A stretch of 32,351 nucleotides of DNA. Origin: Erysipelotrichaceae bacterium (GTDB lineage: Bacteria; Bacillota_I; Bacilli_A; Erysipelotrichales; Erysipelotrichaceae). Below are positions 25,552-32,351 of the stretch, piece by piece (positions within the stretch are counted from its first letter, which is position 1; each line of letters opens with the position of its first letter). The notes beneath the pieces were generated by a model. That model searched no databases, was not told the origin of the DNA, and saw only the letters and a list, made by a program, of their open reading frames with translations. The stretch is taken from the NCBI GenBank assembly GCA_012513225.1, contig JAAZCQ010000001.1, positions 1 to 32,351 on the forward strand. Reading direction: 5' to 3'. Position numbers and translations under genes: made by a program.

Positions 25552-26544
25552 TTACTTACTTCCTTTCTTTACTATAAAGGCAGTGGGAAGATTTCTTGCA
25601 CCATATATTGATACAGTAGAATTTATAGTTTTTCCATCATAAACCATTACAGTAGAGTTTCCACCATCTAAATTTGCTGCAGTCATAGCATTAAAATCTA
25701 ACATAATATCAATTATATCTTGATATGTAGAACCTAAAGATACTGGTTGCCTACCATCTATTACTAATAATAAGAATGTTCCATCTTCTTTTTGTCCTAT
25801 TACTGTTCTTGGGTTTAATCCAGGATGCCTTCCACTTTTAAATACGACTTGAAATTGGTCAATAAATATTGGACCAAATGTAACAGCATCTCTTATATTC
25901 CATTCTAAAGCTTGTTTTGCAGACATATCACCTACAACAAGTTTATTGTCATAGTTTATACCTATTACAGAAGTAAAATCATTTAAATGTCCAGAAACTA
26001 GTTTTCCATCAGAAATAACAATGCCCCAGGCTTGACCACCATTTCCACTTCCTCCAGCATCTTCAAATCCACCAGCATTAATACCTGCAATACCATCATG
26101 TAGTTCTATATAGTCTTCTAATGCTAAACCTGCACCTGAAGAATCTAAATTGGGGTTTATTGCAACAATGACATCTTCAGGATTTTTTACTTCCATCATT
26201 ATAGCTTGATATGTAGGGCCTTTTATTTTATGTATTATTATGCCATCATCTTTACTATTTTCATCTTGGCTATTTTCATTTTGATTTATTTCTAAATTTA
26301 TTGATTTTTCATCTTTTATGAACTTTATTTCTTCTTCACTATAAAACAATTTAGCAATATTTTTTTCTAACCCTTTTTCAGGTAAATTTTTAATTAACTC
26401 TTTTGAGTAAAATACTGCACTACCTCTATATTTTTCTTTATAATATAGATATCCTGTTATACCAATTGTACTAATAAATATGGTAATAACAATTGTAATC
26501 ACAAGTCCAATAGAGACTCCTTTTGGTTTCGTCTTTTTTTTCAT
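25552..26544 (-). CDS. Phosphodiester glycosidase family (NAGPA/DUF2233) membrane-anchored protein
   Basis: The 330-residue protein has an N-terminal membrane anchor (about 10-32) and an extracytosolic NAGPA domain (about 130-330). Features seen are INAGGF, the TFGPIFI stretch, PRTVIGQKEDG, LLLVIDGRQP and the signature NLDGGNSTVM. The human founder cleaves GlcNAc-1-phosphodiesters; bacterial members act on cell-wall or surface phosphodiester glycans, mostly uncharacterised. I chose the ATG at 26544, with GGGAGAT at about 26550; an earlier in-frame start at 26592 overlaps the -35 box. It is the first gene of the minus-strand operon with the unknown anchor protein and udp. Confidence 0.88.
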   Translation of the reverse strand: MKKKTKPKGVSIGLVITIVITIFISTIGITGYLYYKEKYRGSAVFYSKELIKNLPEKGLEKNIAKLFYSEEEIKFIKDEKSINLEINQNENSQDENSKDDGIIIHKIKGPTYQAIMMEVKNPEDVIVAINPNLDSSGAGLALEDYIELHDGIAGINAGGFEDAGGSGNGGQAWGIVISDGKLVSGHLNDFTSVIGINYDNKLVVGDMSAKQALEWNIRDAVTFGPIFIDQFQVVFKSGRHPGLNPRTVIGQKEDGTFLLLVIDGRQPVSLGSTYQDIIDIMLDFNAMTAANLDGGNSTVMVYDGKTINSTVSIYGARNLPTAFIVKKGSK

Positions 26545-26563
26545 AAATATCTCCCTAAAAATA

Positions 26564-26592
26564 ATTATATATTGGTAAAATAGAATTCTCAA
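26564..26592 (-). promoter_or_regulatory. Promoter of the NAGPA-udp operon
   Basis: On the minus strand TTGAGA (26587-26592), a 17-bp spacer and a perfect TATAAT (26564-26569) lie 20 bp before ATG 26544. This supports the shorter start of the first gene. Confidence 0.8.
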
Positions 26593-26718
26593 TGAATAAC
26601 TTAAAACATATAGATATTTAAAAATATCTATTCATAAATAAGAATTATTAATATAAATTAATATAATTTAAAAATATAGTAATTAAATAGATACTAAATA
26701 TTACTTTTAAAAATAAGC

Positions 26719-26747
26719 TTGTTAGAGTATTTAAATTATGATATTAT
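26719..26747 (+). promoter_or_regulatory. Promoter of the tRNA pair
   Basis: TTGTTA (26719-26724), a 17-bp spacer and TATTAT (26742-26747) lie 13 bp before the tRNA-Glu gene. The roughly 125 bases between here and the divergent NAGPA promoter hold only AT-rich sequence with no other feature I can support. Confidence 0.7.
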
Positions 26748-26760
26748 ACTAGGGCAACAT

Positions 26761-26837
26761 GGCTCGTTGGTGAAGCGGTTTAACACAGCGCCCTTTCACG
26801 GCGCCAGTCACGGGTTCGAATCCCGTACGAGTCACCA
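26761..26837 (+). tRNA. tRNA-Glu (anticodon TTC)
   Basis: A full cloverleaf is visible: acceptor GGCTCGT with ACGAGTC (one G-T pair), D-arm, anticodon stem GCGCC/GGCGC with loop CTTTCAC giving TTC, T-arm CGGG-TTCGAAT-CCCG, and an encoded CCA end. It reads GAA/GAG. Confidence 0.95.
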
Positions 26838-26841
26838 TAGT

Positions 26842-26915
26842 AGGGGTGTAGTACAATGGTAGTATGACGGTCTCCAAAACCGCAGATGGGAGTTCGATCC
26901 TCTCCACCCCTGCCA
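26842..26915 (+). tRNA. tRNA-Trp (anticodon CCA)
   Basis: Acceptor AGGGGTG pairs perfectly with CACCCCT, the anticodon loop CTCCAAA gives CCA, the T-loop is TTCGATC, and the gene-encoded 3' CCA is present. It reads TGG only, which agrees with TGA being a stop in this genome. It follows tRNA-Glu by 4 bases and shares its promoter and terminator. Confidence 0.95.
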
Positions 26916-26932
26916 GATTATATAGACAAAAT

Positions 26933-26957
26933 AAAACATTGATAAAATGTTTTTTTA
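26933..26957 (+). terminator. Terminator of the tRNA pair
   Basis: An 8-bp stem AAAACATT / AATGTTTT (26933-26940 with 26946-26953) with a 5-base loop runs into a T tract. Confidence 0.85.
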
Positions 26958-27000
26958 TTTTCTTACAATTTTTTATTATTTAGTTATGATATTAGAAATA

Positions 27001-27808
27001 TGGAGTTTTGTTAATGTTTTTATAAAAGAAACATAACTTGTTTTAAATGATTCTAATACTTATGCTAATGTATTAAGCCAAAATGTTGGTGTATAGCCTA
27101 TCTTTAATATTTTTAAGATATTATTATAAAAAAAGCTTATTTTATACTATTTTAGCAATATTTTTATTATCTTTATTTTTTGAGATTACTCAATTAACAG
27201 GTATTTTTTGGATATAACCAAGAGCTTTTCGTTTGTTTGATGTTGATAATTTAATTTTAAATACGGTTAGTGGATTTGTTGGGTATTTATTAACACCATT
27301 ATTAGTATATTTTTTCCAACCAAGGAACAAATAGATTATAAAGTTAATCAGCTAGCAAAAAATGTTTCATTACTTCAAAGATTAATCACGTACATAATTG
27401 ATACAATTACAATCAGATTTGTAATTAGTTTGTTTCTTAAAAATGAGTTAATTATTATGTTTATATTTGCAATAGTAACATCACTCATGATGTTAAATAC
27501 AAATTGACAAACTTTAGGATATAAATTTGTTAATATTAAAGTTACAAGTAAAACAAAAAAAACTTGGTATTAAGCAAGTTTTAATTAGAAAATTATCTTT
27601 TTATTTTTTTATAAACTTAATATATTCATTATTTTATTTACCTGTTAGTCTAATTGGTGAAAATAAATCAACGTTATTTCTATGCATTATTTTATTGGTT
27701 TGTTATACCGTGTTTTTAATAGCTTATTTTATTATTAGAATATTTAAAGGGAAAAAAGTTTATTTTTATGAATCATTATCTAATACAATAGTAATTTCAA
27801 ATTTATAA
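27001..27808 (+). pseudogene. Decayed VanZ-RDD fusion membrane protein gene
   Basis: Joining frames recovers a recognisable VanZ-RDD protein lacking its N-terminal quarter. VanZ part: WSFVNVFIKET (27001), then LSLFFEITQLTG, PRAFRLFDVDNLILNT and GYLLTPLL. Linker: TKEQIDYKVNQLAKNV. RDD part: RLITYIIDTITI, QTLGYKFVNIKV, then QVLIRKLSFYFFINLIYS to the stop at 27808. Lesions are in-frame stops at 27034 (TAA), 27094 (TAG), 27127 (TAA), 27215 (TAA, where the family has IYPR) and 27505 (TGA, where GQTLG is expected), plus frameshifts near 27128-27134, in the T-run near 27311-27315, and in the A8 run at 27555-27562. This fills the otherwise gene-free gap after the tRNAs. Confidence 0.82.
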
Positions 27809-27886
27809 GGTTTTATATAAATTAAAAATATTAATTAGATTGATATGTTTTAGAATATTTATTTCAAGCAAATTTGTTGATATTAA

Positions 27887-27895
27887 TGGTATATT
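27887..27895 (+). promoter_or_regulatory. Extended -10 promoter of the HAD phosphatase gene
   Basis: TG-G-TATATT (27887-27895) ends 6 bases before an ATG at 27902. Transcription would start on that ATG, or give a 12-base leader with GGAGA before the ATG at 27914. Confidence 0.55.
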
Positions 27896-27913
27896 AGTTA
27901 TATGGAGAAAATT

Positions 27914-28747
27914 ATGAAAAAAGTAATATTTATAGATGTTGATGGAACACTTGTTGATTATTCAAATGTTTTACCTAAAAGTGCAATAACTGCTATAAGA
28001 GAGGCAAGAAAAAATGGTCATTTAGTTTATATTTGTACAGGTAGAAGTAAAGCCGAAGTACCTGCAGAAATATGGGATATTGGGCTTGATGGAATGATAG
28101 GTGGTAATGGTAGTTATGTTGATCATAATGGAACAGTTGTTATGCATCAAGTAATTTCTAAAGAAGATTCAAAAGATATAGTAGATTGGCTAAAAAGTAA
28201 AAATCTAGAATTTTATTTAGAAAGTAATAATGGATTATTTCCAAGTGAAAAATTTAGAGAAGTAGGTAAAAAAACAATTCAAGAATATTCAAAAGGAAAA
28301 GGTGCAACAAATTATCAAGATATAGAAGTGGATGATGTTTTACATGGCTTGATATGGGGTGAAAATCTATATAGAGATGATTTAAATAAAGTTAGTTTTA
28401 TATTAAATTCTTATCAAGATTACCTAGATGCTTTAGAAAGATTTTCACATTTAAAAGTAGGCACTTGGGGAGGTGTAGGAGAACACGCTTTGTTTGGAGA
28501 TATAGGAGTTGCAAATATTACAAAAGCACATGCTATTGATGAACTTTTGAAATATTTAAATATGGATGTTAAAGACACAATAGCATTTGGAGATGCAAAA
28601 ATAGATATTCCAATGCTTGAATATTGTAATATAGGAGTAGCAGTAAATTCTGGTGGTGAAGAGATAAAAGCTATGGCAGATTATATTACTGATGATGTAG
28701 ATAAAGATGGAATATATAATGCATTTAAGCATTTTAAATTAATTTAA
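27914..28747 (+). CDS. HAD-superfamily Cof-type phosphatase
   Basis: The 277-residue cytoplasmic hydrolase has the HAD motifs DVDGTLVDY (nucleophile Asp at residue 8), CTGRSK, the conserved Lys (TKAHAI) and GDAKIDIPML, with a Cof-type C2 cap inserted at about residues 80-190. These enzymes dephosphorylate sugar phosphates, flavin precursors or related metabolites; the substrate is not readable from sequence. I prefer ATG 27914 because GGAGA lies 5 bases before it, but an in-frame ATG at 27902 would add four residues and could be a leaderless start. It ends at a strong terminator and is monocistronic. Confidence 0.88.
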   Translation: MKKVIFIDVDGTLVDYSNVLPKSAITAIREARKNGHLVYICTGRSKAEVPAEIWDIGLDGMIGGNGSYVDHNGTVVMHQVISKEDSKDIVDWLKSKNLEFYLESNNGLFPSEKFREVGKKTIQEYSKGKGATNYQDIEVDDVLHGLIWGENLYRDDLNKVSFILNSYQDYLDALERFSHLKVGTWGGVGEHALFGDIGVANITKAHAIDELLKYLNMDVKDTIAFGDAKIDIPMLEYCNIGVAVNSGGEEIKAMADYITDDVDKDGIYNAFKHFKLI

Positions 28748-28775
28748 GAATAATCACTAAACGATTATTCTTTTT
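28748..28775 (+). terminator. Terminator of the HAD phosphatase gene
   Basis: A perfect 8-bp stem GAATAATC / GATTATTC (28748-28755 with 28763-28770) with a 7-base loop and five T begins right after the stop codon. Confidence 0.9.
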
Positions 28776-28789
28776 CTTTAAAACTTAAA

Positions 28790-28798
28790 TGATATAAT
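28790..28798 (+). promoter_or_regulatory. Extended -10 promoter of the GNAT gene
   Basis: TG-A-TATAAT (28790-28798) is followed by AAAGGAGAT and the ATG at 28817. It likely also serves the dehydratase gene downstream. Confidence 0.65.
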
Positions 28799-28816
28799 CT
28801 TAAAAAAGGAGATAGT

Positions 28817-29377
28817 ATGAAATATTTGGGAACTAAAGAGATAGAGACAAATAGATTAATATTAAGGAAATTTAAAATAGAAGATTGTGATGCTATGTTT
28901 AATAATTGGGCAAATGATATAGATGTTTGTAGGTATCTAACTTGGCATCCCCATGGCTCAATTAATGAAACTAAGGATATTATTAATTTTTGGATTAATA
29001 ATTATGATAAAAACACTTTTTATCAGTGGGCAATTGAATTAAAAGAAATAAATGAAGTAATAGGAAGTATAAGTGTTGTAAATTTAAATGATGAACTTAA
29101 GTTAGTAGAAATTGGTTATTGTATTTCAAAAAAATATTGGAGAAAAGGAATTACTACTGAAGCTTTAAATAGATTAATCAAATTTTTCTTTGAAGAGATA
29201 AAAGTGAATATAATAGCTTGTAAACATTGTATAGAAAATCCTAATTCAGGAAAAGTTATGGAAAAAGCAGGTATGAAGTTTGAGGGCATATTAAGGCAAA
29301 GAGCTATTAGTATTTCAGGAATATGTGATATGGCAATGTATTCTATTTTAAAAGATGAGTATTTTAAAGGGGTATAA
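28817..29377 (+). CDS. GNAT acetyltransferase, RimJ/RimL type
   Basis: The 186-residue protein has the Acetyltransf_3 pattern: ETNRLILRKFKIEDCDAMF at the N-terminus, the WAIELKE-IGSISVV strand pair, the acetyl-CoA loop region YCISKKYWRKGITTEAL near residue 105, and the C-terminal NPNSGKVMEKAGMKFEGILR. It probably acetylates the N-terminus of a protein or a small amine; the target is unknown. AAAGGAG precedes ATG 28817. The stop is 1 base before the dehydratase start, so the two form an operon. Confidence 0.88.
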   Translation: MKYLGTKEIETNRLILRKFKIEDCDAMFNNWANDIDVCRYLTWHPHGSINETKDIINFWINNYDKNTFYQWAIELKEINEVIGSISVVNLNDELKLVEIGYCISKKYWRKGITTEALNRLIKFFFEEIKVNIIACKHCIENPNSGKVMEKAGMKFEGILRQRAISISGICDMAMYSILKDEYFKGV

Positions 29378-29378
29378 T

Positions 29379-31103
29379 ATGAAAAGTCAAGAATTAAGAA
29401 AAAAAGCTCCTGAATTAGATCCATTAAGAATTGGAACAGGATGGAGTGTTGAAGATCTATCAAAACCACAAATATTGGTTGAATCTACTTTTGGAGATAG
29501 TCACCCAGGTAGTGTTCATTTATTAGAATTAAGTAATTTAGTCTGTGATTCTATTTATAAAAACAATGGTAAGGGTGCAAGATATTTTGTGAGTGATATT
29601 TGTGATGGTGAAGCACAAGGTCATGATGGAATTAATTACTCTTTGGTATCAAGAGACATAATCGCAGCTATGGTAGAGATACATGGTCAAGCAACACCCT
29701 TTGATGGAGCTGTATATATTGCAAGCTGCGATAAGGGGATGCCTGCTTTATTAATGGGTTGTGCTAGAAATAATTTTCCTAGTATTTTTGTGACTGGTGG
29801 AGTAATGAATGCAGGTGAAAACCTTCTAACATTAGAGCAAATTGGAAAATATAGTGCAATGTATCAAAGAAATGAAATTACAAAGGAACAATTTGATTAT
29901 TATAAACATAACGCATGTCCAACATGTGGTGCGTGTAGTTTTATGGGTACTGCTAGTACTATGCAAATAATGGCTGAATCACTTGGTTTAATGCTTCCTG
30001 GAACTGCTTTAATGCCAGCAATAAGTGATGAGCTAAAAGATGTATGTGATAGGGTGGGAAAACAAATATTAGAACTTGTTAAATTAGATTTAAAACCTAG
30101 TGATATTGTGACTTATAAATCTTTTGAAAATGCCATATATGTTCATGCGGCTATTTCAGGATCAACTAACTCTTTATTACATATACCTACAATCGCAAAA
30201 GAATTTGGAATTGAAATTGATGCAACTTTATTTGATAAATTACATAGGAATGCTCATTACTTACTAAATATAAGACCAACAGGAGAATATCCTGCAGAAT
30301 ATTTTTATTATGCTGGTGGAGTTCCTGCTGTAATGGAAGAAATCAAAGATTATTTACATCTTGATGTAATGACTGTAACTGGAAAAACTTTAAAAGAAAA
30401 TTTAGAGGATTTAAAAAATAATGGATTTTATAAACACTGTGAAACTCTTATGAAATTAAAAGGAATAAAAAAAGAAGATGTGATAAGAAGTTTTAATAAT
30501 CCAATTAGTAAAGATGGTGCAATTGCAATTCTTTATGGTAATTTAGCACCAGAAGGGGCAGTTATAAAGCATAGTGCTACTCCAAAATCTATGCATAAAG
30601 CAATATTAAAAGCACGACCTTTTGATTCAGAAGAAGAGGCTATAAAAGCTATACTAAATAAAGAAATCAAAGAAGGTGATGCTGTATTTATAAGATATGA
30701 AGGTCCAAAAGGAAGTGGTATGCCAGAAATGTTTTATACCACTGAAGCCATATCTTCTGATCCAGTATTAAGTAAAAGTATTGCATTAATTACTGATGGA
30801 AGATTTAGTGGAGCCTCTAAGGGCCCATGTATTGGGCATGTATCTCCAGAAGCTAGTGAAGGTGGACCAATTGCCTTAGTTAAAGAAGGAGATATTATTG
30901 AGATAAATATACCTAATAGAAGATTAGATATCATAGGTATTGAAAATACAATTAAAACAAAAAAAGAAATAGATATTATATTAAATGAAAGAAAATTAGA
31001 GTGGAAACCTAAAAAATCAAAATATAAATCAGGCATACTGTCTATATATACAAAGCTAGCAAGTTCACCTATGAGCGGTGGGTATATGATAATTAAAGAT
31101 TGA
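29379..31103 (+). CDS. IlvD/Edd-family [Fe-S] dehydratase
   Basis: The 574-residue enzyme has the family features: a CDGEAQGHDGINYSL segment, SCDKGMP, the NACPTCGACSFMGTASTM cysteine motif for the Fe-S cluster, SGSTNSLLH, and the catalytic-loop region TDGRFSGASKGPCIGHVSPEA. Known members are dihydroxy-acid dehydratase (Ile/Val/Leu synthesis) and sugar-acid dehydratases. Two features differ from typical IlvD: GEAQGHDG instead of GIAMGHxG, and FYYAGGVPAVM. No other ilv gene is nearby, so the substrate is left open. The start is ATG 29379 with AAAGGGG 6 bases before it, inside the GNAT-dehydratase operon. Confidence 0.85.
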   Translation: MKSQELRKKAPELDPLRIGTGWSVEDLSKPQILVESTFGDSHPGSVHLLELSNLVCDSIYKNNGKGARYFVSDICDGEAQGHDGINYSLVSRDIIAAMVEIHGQATPFDGAVYIASCDKGMPALLMGCARNNFPSIFVTGGVMNAGENLLTLEQIGKYSAMYQRNEITKEQFDYYKHNACPTCGACSFMGTASTMQIMAESLGLMLPGTALMPAISDELKDVCDRVGKQILELVKLDLKPSDIVTYKSFENAIYVHAAISGSTNSLLHIPTIAKEFGIEIDATLFDKLHRNAHYLLNIRPTGEYPAEYFYYAGGVPAVMEEIKDYLHLDVMTVTGKTLKENLEDLKNNGFYKHCETLMKLKGIKKEDVIRSFNNPISKDGAIAILYGNLAPEGAVIKHSATPKSMHKAILKARPFDSEEEAIKAILNKEIKEGDAVFIRYEGPKGSGMPEMFYTTEAISSDPVLSKSIALITDGRFSGASKGPCIGHVSPEASEGGPIALVKEGDIIEINIPNRRLDIIGIENTIKTKKEIDIILNERKLEWKPKKSKYKSGILSIYTKLASSPMSGGYMIIKD

Positions 31104-31149
31104 TATTTTTAAATAAAGTTGTATTCTAATATAAGAAAAGAGGTAATTT

Positions 31150-31983
31150 ATGAAAAGAATAGTTACTATACAAGATATTTCGTGTGTTGGAAAATGTTCC
31201 CTAACAGTAGCTCTTCCTATTATTTCTGCAATGTCTGTGGAAACTGCGATTATACCAACTGCAGTTTTATCTACTCACACTGCATTTAAGGGGTTTACGT
31301 TTACTGATTTAACTGATGATATTAAAGATATTGTAAATCATTGGAAAAGTGAGGATTTAGATTTTGATGCAATCTATACTGGCTATTTAGGGTCTTTAAG
31401 ACAAATAGAAATAATGAAATGGTTATTTGATACTCTTAAGACAGATACAAATTCTATTATAGTAGATCCTGTTATGGCAGACCATGGAAAATTCTATACA
31501 GGATTTAACCAAGATTTTGCTGATAACATGGCAAATTTGTGCCAAAAGGCTGACATAGTAGTTCCAAATCTTACAGAAGCTACTTTTATGCTTAAAATGC
31601 CTTATATTGAAAGTGGATATGATAAACAGTATATTTATGATATTTTACAAGGTTTATTTAAATTAGGAGTTAAATACCCTATACTTACTGGGGTAAGTTT
31701 TGAAGAAGAAAAATTAGGTGTTATGGCATACATATCTGATACAGATGAATATTTTGAATATTATAATGATAAATTACCTATTGCATTACATGGAACAGGT
31801 GATATATTTGCTAGTGCTTTTACAGGAGCATATGTTAATGAAAAGGGCTTGAAAGAGTCTTTGAAAATAGCAACAGATTTTGTGTGTGAATGTATGAAAT
31901 GTAATTTAAATGATAAGGATGCTAGATGGTACGGTGCAAACTTTGAAGAGGCAATTCCTTATTTAATAAACAGAATTAAATAA
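31150..31983 (+). CDS. pdxY: Pyridoxamine/pyridoxal kinase
   Basis: This 277-residue ribokinase-fold enzyme phosphorylates pyridoxal or pyridoxamine for PLP salvage. The start RIVTIQDISCVGKCSLT is typical of PdxY, and YTGYLGS, VDPVMADHG, VPNLTEA and the ATP/anion-hole motif HGTGDIFAS with the catalytic Asp are all present. AGAGG (31138-31142) precedes ATG 31150, and a TTGATA/TATTCT promoter may lie at 31100-31127. It could be called pdxK-like, but the PdxY type fits best. A long bidirectional terminator follows. Confidence 0.88.
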   Translation: MKRIVTIQDISCVGKCSLTVALPIISAMSVETAIIPTAVLSTHTAFKGFTFTDLTDDIKDIVNHWKSEDLDFDAIYTGYLGSLRQIEIMKWLFDTLKTDTNSIIVDPVMADHGKFYTGFNQDFADNMANLCQKADIVVPNLTEATFMLKMPYIESGYDKQYIYDILQGLFKLGVKYPILTGVSFEEEKLGVMAYISDTDEYFEYYNDKLPIALHGTGDIFASAFTGAYVNEKGLKESLKIATDFVCECMKCNLNDKDARWYGANFEEAIPYLINRIK

Positions 31984-32048
31984 AAAGGATTAATCCCTTT
32001 TATAGATTATTGAATTTAATTTTCTATAAAGGCGATTGAATCCTTTTT
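31982..32048. terminator. Long bidirectional terminator hairpin
   Basis: Left arm 31982-32005 pairs with right arm 32024-32048 over 24 positions, with one mismatch, one G-T pair and one bulge; the loop is 18 bases. Outer stem AAAAAGGATT / AATCCTTTTT supplies a U tract on both strands. It ends pdxY on the plus strand and lies within the last 20 codons of the convergent minus-strand gene. Confidence 0.8.
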
Positions 32049-32351
32049 TTATTTTTAGATAAGTTTTATATTTTAAATTATTTATTATAAAATCAAATTC
32101 TCCAATATATTCTGTAAACTCAGGATTGAAGGATTTTTTATAGCTATATAATCCATAGTAAGGATCACTTTTATCAGTTGATCCACTAAAACCACACATA
32201 TCATAATATTTTACTTTATTTAATTTCATATCTTGCATTGCATAATAATGTAAATTATCAACAGGCTTTAAAAAGTTGCATGATTTTCTATTATATGTAT
32301 ATAAGTCCCATGAAGTTGAAGAGCTAAATAAAAATAAACCAGAAGCAAGAA
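31990..32351 (-). CDS. FemAB-like peptidoglycan bridge aminoacyltransferase, C-terminal part (partial)
   Basis: The minus-strand frame is open to the window edge, so at least 120 codons are visible and the start lies outside; an internal ATG at 32238 is not the start. The visible residues (LASGLFLFSSSTSWDLYTYN, then FLKPVDNLHYYAMQDM, KYYDMCGFSG, GLYSYKKSFNPEFTEYIGEFD) match the C-terminal acyltransferase lobe of FemABX enzymes, which add amino acids to the lipid II side chain using aminoacyl-tRNA. It ends with a basic tail inside the bidirectional terminator hairpin. It implies a walled Gram-positive cell with cross-bridge peptides. Confidence 0.85.
   Translation of the reverse strand, partial: LASGLFLFSSSTSWDLYTYNRKSCNFLKPVDNLHYYAMQDMKLNKVKYYDMCGFSGSTDKSDPYYGLYSYKKSFNPEFTEYIGEFDFIINNLKYKTYLKIKKGFNRLYRKLNSIIYKRD

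Noticed and set aside
27505-27507. TGA read as tryptophan or selenocysteine in the RDD fragment
   Set aside because: Other genes stop at TGA, only a CCA-anticodon Trp tRNA is seen, and the region has several other stops and frameshifts, so it is a pseudogene.

Overview
The window is AT-rich DNA from a Gram-positive, low-GC member of the Bacillota (Firmicutes). Strong AGGAGG-type ribosome sites, sigma-A-like promoters (TTGnnn-17-TATAAT, often extended TGnTATAAT), a lipobox lipoprotein and a FemAB-type peptidoglycan-bridge enzyme support this. The genetic code is standard: several genes stop at TGA and the only Trp tRNA reads TGG. The gene style would fit an anaerobic gut-type lineage such as Erysipelotrichia or Clostridia, but the exact taxon is a guess.

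Left edge (1-5.8 kb): the right end of a prophage. It holds the 3' part of a giant polyvalent virion-type protein with an HExxH zincin motif near the visible N-terminus, two small phage genes, and a junction that looks like attR: a tRNA 3' end (CCGAC-CTCGGGC-A-CCA) followed by that tRNA's former terminator.

Chromosome (5.8-12.7 kb): NAD(P)HX repair enzyme nnr (minus), a protein with a histone-H1-like tail, a small membrane protein, prephenate dehydratase pheA, a decayed YczE/YitT-type membrane gene, then a MerR regulator and a flavin-linked extracytosolic reductase lipoprotein joined by a textbook 19-bp-spacer MerR operator.

Aromatic operon (12.8-19.9 kb): aroB-aroC-aroE::aroK-aroF-aroA-tyrA-aroQ, with short overlaps or gaps at every junction. 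It is preceded by a leader peptide gene rich in Phe and Tyr codons (MIKLLQNSYFYFYFR) and an intrinsic terminator just before aroB, which is a transcription attenuator. All seven steps to chorismate plus prephenate dehydrogenase are present. Chorismate mutase is not in the window.

Right part (19.9-32.35 kb): a MATE exporter with an apparently leaderless mRNA, a NusG-II/Gx pair resembling Listeria EetA/EetB, a 5'-nucleotidase facing an uridine phosphorylase operon that also encodes a NAGPA-type phosphodiester glycosidase, tRNA-Glu and tRNA-Trp, a heavily decayed VanZ-RDD pseudogene, a HAD phosphatase, a GNAT acetyltransferase, an IlvD/Edd-family dehydratase, a pyridoxamine kinase, and the C-terminal part of a FemAB-like transferase running off the edge.

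The most interesting elements are the Phe/Tyr attenuator on a whole-pathway operon, the MerR-controlled flavin reductase of unknown acceptor with an EetAB-like pair 10 kb away, and the prophage end with its giant zincin protein.
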